Source of the DNA: Bradyrhizobium sp. CB2312
Lineage (GTDB): Bacteria; Pseudomonadota; Alphaproteobacteria; Rhizobiales; Xanthobacteraceae
Direction of reading: 5' to 3'
Length of the DNA: 64,000 bases
Assembly (NCBI RefSeq): GCF_029714425.1
Contig: NZ_CP121668.1
Location: forward strand, 6,159,501 to 6,223,500
Below are positions 62,001-64,000 of the stretch, piece after piece. Both the position numbers and the translations under genes were made by a program. Under the pieces are notes generated by a model that saw only the letters and a list, made by a program, of their open reading frames with translations, was not told the DNA's origin and made no database searches. How positions within the stretch are numbered: position 1 is the first letter of the stretch; each line of letters starts with the position of its first letter.

Positions 62001-62148
62001 GCGCGGTGGAGATGCTGCCGTGTACCATGGCGAAAGGCGGCACCGCGGACACGACGCACACCATGTCCCTCCCGATGGGGAGGGCCGGCAGCAACGCTCT
62101 GAACAACAAGCGCCTCATCATCGAGGGGCAATTGCCTTTTGCGCTCAC
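59098..62148 (-). CDS. Autotransporter (type V) with repetitive beta-helix passenger
   Basis: A 1016-residue outer-membrane autotransporter. An N-terminal export signal (hydrophobic segment ending STAQAA) is followed by a Gly/Ser/Thr-rich passenger of degenerate repeats with ISVSGTGGDAAV, ITVTGLNAGGETGV, ISVTGTGGDVGV and VSVVGTGGESGL, each about 45 residues, typical of a right-handed parallel beta-helix. A Pro/Asp-rich linker near residues 640-720 leads to a C-terminal barrel from about 735. The last residues are NLGVHYSW, with Trp rather than the usual Phe. The passenger function (adhesion or enzyme) is not seen. Confidence 0.85.
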   Translation of the reverse strand: MSAKGNCPSMMRRLLFRALLPALPIGRDMVCVVSAVPPFAMVHGSISTAQAANCPVNGSQEVSVSGAAASCTIPPASTVARVTAANSAAIAADGVSINVPFGTAVTAQSGATITFGIAPAPAGGSSIANPTGGGGIIGLLASGAQSHILASGLNVILSGGGNTLVKAENGGVITLDNNTLLNILNSGGNTGLLATGAGSQIIADSITVQGPLGGGDFAAHTLLGAQIDLSNSTINITGTSGGKTPVEAETGSTITANRVIISVSGTGGDAAVKALSASTISLTGGSITVTGLNAGGETGVLAQSFGSTITATNVPISVTGTGGDVGVSADSGGHVKLTRSDVSVVGTGGESGLRATGSASIETTGGWVSVVNGAGGLLQNGGNVTMAGTNVTASGNGGFGFLFNNAGAANTLQYSNATIVASDASFSVQGATANIYLSNAIATVNNGQWLNVSGGSTSNVVLKASTVQGVALTDALSASNVTLQNGSLWTMTGSSNVNILTNDPSLILFTSPTGDPTLLASYKTLTVVNYIGAGGAIGLNTFLGTDGSPSDRLVINGGSATGNSFVRITNASGPGAYTSANGILVVEAANSGATAENAFTLAGEARAGFIDYRLYRGGFNGTNPDDWFLRSTFNGGNGNGDSGNGPVTPPGVLPTDPAPDDGQPPPPGVWPIIGPELATYGVVQPVARQMGLSTLGTLHERVGDASADAACLNATPDGGAITKAPPVPYNCRSAVWGRLFGQRIDNHYQAFADPRATGQVAGIQTGIDVWRGSLVPSHSDTVGLYFAYGNGNVSVDGVVTNAAATAYVLQHTGSVNLNAYSFGGYWTHYGPTGWYIDAVLQGSFYNGNAATQFANLPIGGTGFTSSLEAGYPIPLSWFGPRLVLEPEGQIIWQRLSFDDANDGLGPVGLGTTSGASGRLGLRGKWTINDLDGRVWQPYVLANVWRDWGAKAITMYGPDAVPLVERATRLEFAGGLSAKLLPGLSLYAQAGYQFAVSGTDGGRRDGVRGNLGVHYSW

Positions 62149-62408
62149 GGCGAGGTTTTCCGTCGTGATTCACCCCAATCGGCACCACACTTAAAATTGC
62201 AAAACTCGCCACAACTGCGGCGTGAGACCGGGCGGCTCGGATTTCTCGATGGTTGTGGCTAACAAGTTACGTAGTGGACAGAGATGCTGACCAATTCGGG
62301 AGTCTAACCGCGTCTTGCTCCGCGTCACACGCGCGAGCGTACCGTTGCTGGTCACGCTCCTGACGATAGAGCAGGATCAATCCGCTTGCGAGGTGGACCA
62401 CCACATGG

Positions 62409-62513
62409 GGGATGAGGGGTCTCTCTCCGCGCATTCAGCTCGCAGTCGAACTCGCGGTGAGAACCCCTCACCCGTCTCGCCGCTATCCACCCTCTCCCAC
62501 AAGGGGAGAGGGT
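62409..62513. repeat. Palindromic intergenic repeat (copy 4), left end missing
   Basis: The right half (GATGAGGGG...CCCCTCACCCGTCTCGCCG CTATCCACCCTCTCCC ACAAGGGGAGAGGG) matches copies 2 and 3. The left CCTTCTCCCC arm is absent. Its right end overlaps the coding end of the histidine kinase, so the last 13 codons and the stop of that gene lie within repeat sequence. Confidence 0.82.
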
Positions 62514-63868
62514 AAAGCGCCCTTCTCCGCCAGCCTGAACCGCAGCGTGAACTCGGCGCCGCCGCCGGGAAGATTGTCCACCGCAACCGTGGCGTCGTGA
62601 TCGTCGGCCACGCCGCGCACGATCGAAAGGCCGAGGCCCGCGCCGTCGCTGCGCTGGCGATCCCTCCGCCAGAAGCGCTGGAAGATCAGCTCACGCTCGC
62701 CATCGGCAACGCCTGGGCCGCAATCGCGCACGCGCACCGAGCCGTCGTCGCCGACCTCGACGTCCACGGCGGTATCCTTCGCCGTGAACTTGATGGCGTT
62801 TTCGGCGAGGTTGAAGATCGCGCGCTGGAGCATCTCGGCATTGCCGTGGATCAAAACCGGCCCCTCGCTGCCCTTGAGCGCGATCTCCTTGTGCTGGGCG
62901 ATCGCAAGCGGCGCGATCGCGCCGACCACCTCGGCGCAGACGGCGCGCAGGTCCGCGGTCTCGCCGGGATCGAGCACCAAGGTGTCGAGCTCGGCGATCT
63001 CCAGGAGCTGGGCGACGATCCGGCTCATGCCCTCGATGTCGTCATGCAGCGCCTGCCGTGCGGCATTGTCGCCGAGCGTCTCGACTCGCGTCCGCAGGAT
63101 CGTCAGCGGCGTGCGCAATTGGTGGGCGGCATCGGCGGTGAACTGCCGCTGCACCCGAAAGCCGTCCTCGAGGCGGTCGAGCGCCTGGTTGACCGCGGTG
63201 ACGAGCGGCAGGATCTCGCGCGGGATCTGCTCGGTCGGCAAGCGGATGTCGGTCCGCGCCGGGCCGATATTGCTGGCCTCCTCCGACGCCTTCCACAGTG
63301 GCGCGATGGCGCGGCGGAAGATCACGATGTCGATGCCGAGCAGGATCAGCAGCACCGGAATGGTGATCCAGCCCACCCGCCGGAAGAAGTTCGAGATGAT
63401 GTCGTCGATGATGACGTCGCGGTGCGCAAGGTCCTCGGCGACGCGGATGCGCACGACCTTGCCGTCGACGATGCGCGTGACGCTGGCGCCGGAGATCGTC
63501 TCCGATGGCGGTGGCGCCGACACTGCTGCGCCGGTCTTGCGGCGGGACGAGAACAGCAGGTGGCCGTCGGCGTCGCGGATGTCGTAGAGATAGCGGCCGT
63601 AGGCTTCCGAATAGAGGCCCCTCAGGCTGTCCGGCAGATTGAACGTCAGGAGGCCGTCCGGCTGCGCGACGATGCGCTCGGCGAGTACTTCGGCCTGGGC
63701 GCGCATGGCATCGCGGTGCAGCTGGTCGACCTCGGAATTGAGCAGCCAGAACAGCACCAGCGGCAGGAAGATCGCGACCACCGCGACCGCGACGATGTGC
63801 ATGAACACGATGCGCCAGATCAGCGATTTGAAGGTCGGCGATCGGCCGTAGGCCGGCGCGGCGGCCAC
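62483..63868 (-). CDS. Sensor histidine kinase
   Basis: A 461-residue membrane sensor kinase, HisKA type. It has an N-terminal helix (residues 19-42), a periplasmic sensor of about 120 residues, a second helix near 165-184 and a HAMP-like linker. The phospho-accepting His is at 249 (FTADAAHQLRTPL). N-box NLAENAIKF (Asn357), G1 DCGPG (382-386) and G2 GAGLGLS (409-415) are present. Translation probably begins at the GTG at 63868, one base after the response regulator stop, with AGGAG upstream. Residues 449-461 (GALPSPLVGEGG) come from an intergenic repeat, not from the family. Confidence 0.92.
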   Translation of the reverse strand: MAAAPAYGRSPTFKSLIWRIVFMHIVAVAVVAIFLPLVLFWLLNSEVDQLHRDAMRAQAEVLAERIVAQPDGLLTFNLPDSLRGLYSEAYGRYLYDIRDADGHLLFSSRRKTGAAVSAPPPSETISGASVTRIVDGKVVRIRVAEDLAHRDVIIDDIISNFFRRVGWITIPVLLILLGIDIVIFRRAIAPLWKASEEASNIGPARTDIRLPTEQIPREILPLVTAVNQALDRLEDGFRVQRQFTADAAHQLRTPLTILRTRVETLGDNAARQALHDDIEGMSRIVAQLLEIAELDTLVLDPGETADLRAVCAEVVGAIAPLAIAQHKEIALKGSEGPVLIHGNAEMLQRAIFNLAENAIKFTAKDTAVDVEVGDDGSVRVRDCGPGVADGERELIFQRFWRRDRQRSDGAGLGLSIVRGVADDHDATVAVDNLPGGGAEFTLRFRLAEKGALPSPLVGEGG

Positions 63869-63869
63869 G

Positions 63870-64000
63870 TTATTTCTCCTCAGCCATGAGGTAGCCGACG
63901 CCGCGGATGGTGTGGATCACGACCCGGGCGCCGTGCTCGGCGAGCTGCTTGCGCAGCCGCGAGACGTAGACCTCGACCGCATTGGAAGCGACCTCGCCTT
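63870..64000 (-). CDS. OmpR-family response regulator (C-terminal end only)
   Basis: Only the last 43 codons are in the window. They read EVASNAVEVYVSRLRKQLAEHGARVVIHTIRGVGYLMAEE and stop, the winged-helix effector domain of an OmpR/PhoB regulator (VYVSRLRKQL and RGVGYLM are diagnostic). It lies immediately upstream of the histidine kinase, forming a two-component pair. The receiver domain and start are beyond the right edge. Confidence 0.9.
   Translation of the reverse strand, partial: GEVASNAVEVYVSRLRKQLAEHGARVVIHTIRGVGYLMAEEK

Noticed and set aside
1..64000. CRISPR arrays, tRNA or rRNA genes, integrases or transposases
   Set aside because: None was recognised; the direct repeats seen are palindromic intergenic elements without spacer structure.

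Overview
The window reads as a piece of a Bradyrhizobium-like chromosome (Alphaproteobacteria, Hyphomicrobiales). Base composition is high in GC throughout. The evidence is the gene families present (a coxMNOP-type oxidase operon, DUF2865, DUF2189 and DUF2059 proteins, citramalate synthase, class II DAHP synthase) and several dispersed palindromic intergenic repeats of the kind common in this genus. Almost everything is core or shell metabolism. I saw no tRNA, rRNA, CRISPR array, transposase, integrase or prophage genes.

Layout. 1-4.5 kb: two tandem kup potassium permeases (the first cut by the edge) and a motA-motB stator pair. 4.8-5.5 kb: a plsY acyltransferase broken by a frameshift. 5.6-10.5 kb: a small membrane protein, an RraA-family protein, and a minus-strand run of an Atm1-like ABC exporter, psd and pssA (phosphatidylethanolamine synthesis). 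10.7-15.4 kb: LOG-family hydrolase, VOC protein, and the overlapping chain cysS, a 37-residue membrane ORF, a GNAT acetyltransferase and cimA. 15.7-18.3 kb: a secreted cysteine-containing protein, a DUF2865 protein and a DUF2189 membrane protein. 18.8-23.4 kb: a complete aa3-type cytochrome oxidase operon (subunits II, I, two III-like proteins, IV). 23.5-28.6 kb: nadE, dgkA, class II DAHP synthase and an alpha/beta hydrolase.

28.7-36.7 kb is the most regulator-rich part. It has two aldehyde dehydrogenases, a ModE-N/periplasmic-binding-domain regulator, a stand-alone ModE-N protein, a DUF2478 protein, an excisionase-like HTH protein and a LysR regulator. ModE-type domains plus DUF2478 suggest a link to molybdenum or molybdopterin status. 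36.7-39.5 kb: a terB, small membrane protein, terC, yqhA-like operon and a SnoaL-like protein. 39.7-45.5 kb: a MOSC-ferredoxin reductase-ferredoxin fusion with a redoxin-like protein, then MocR and PaiB regulators and nhaA. 45.7-48.0 kb: a class II amidotransferase, a YbdK/GCS2 ligase and a tiny zinc-ribbon-like protein, which could form one pathway. 48.4-55.1 kb: cupin protein, gor, DUF2059, rpiA, gph, a lipoprotein behind a perfect CtrA box, and moaA. 55.3-64 kb: a TRAP transporter permease pair without its binding protein, a secreted M20 peptidase, a 1016-residue autotransporter, and a histidine kinase/response regulator pair cut by the right edge.

The clearest anomalies are the plsY frameshift, the histidine kinase whose last residues and stop codon lie in an intergenic repeat, a repeat inserted inside another repeat, and paired AT-rich dyads upstream of the second aldehyde dehydrogenase. 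I found no unambiguous undescribed system. The ModE-like/aldehyde dehydrogenase/DUF2478 cluster and the gamma-glutamyl ligase/amidotransferase/zinc-ribbon cluster are the best candidates.
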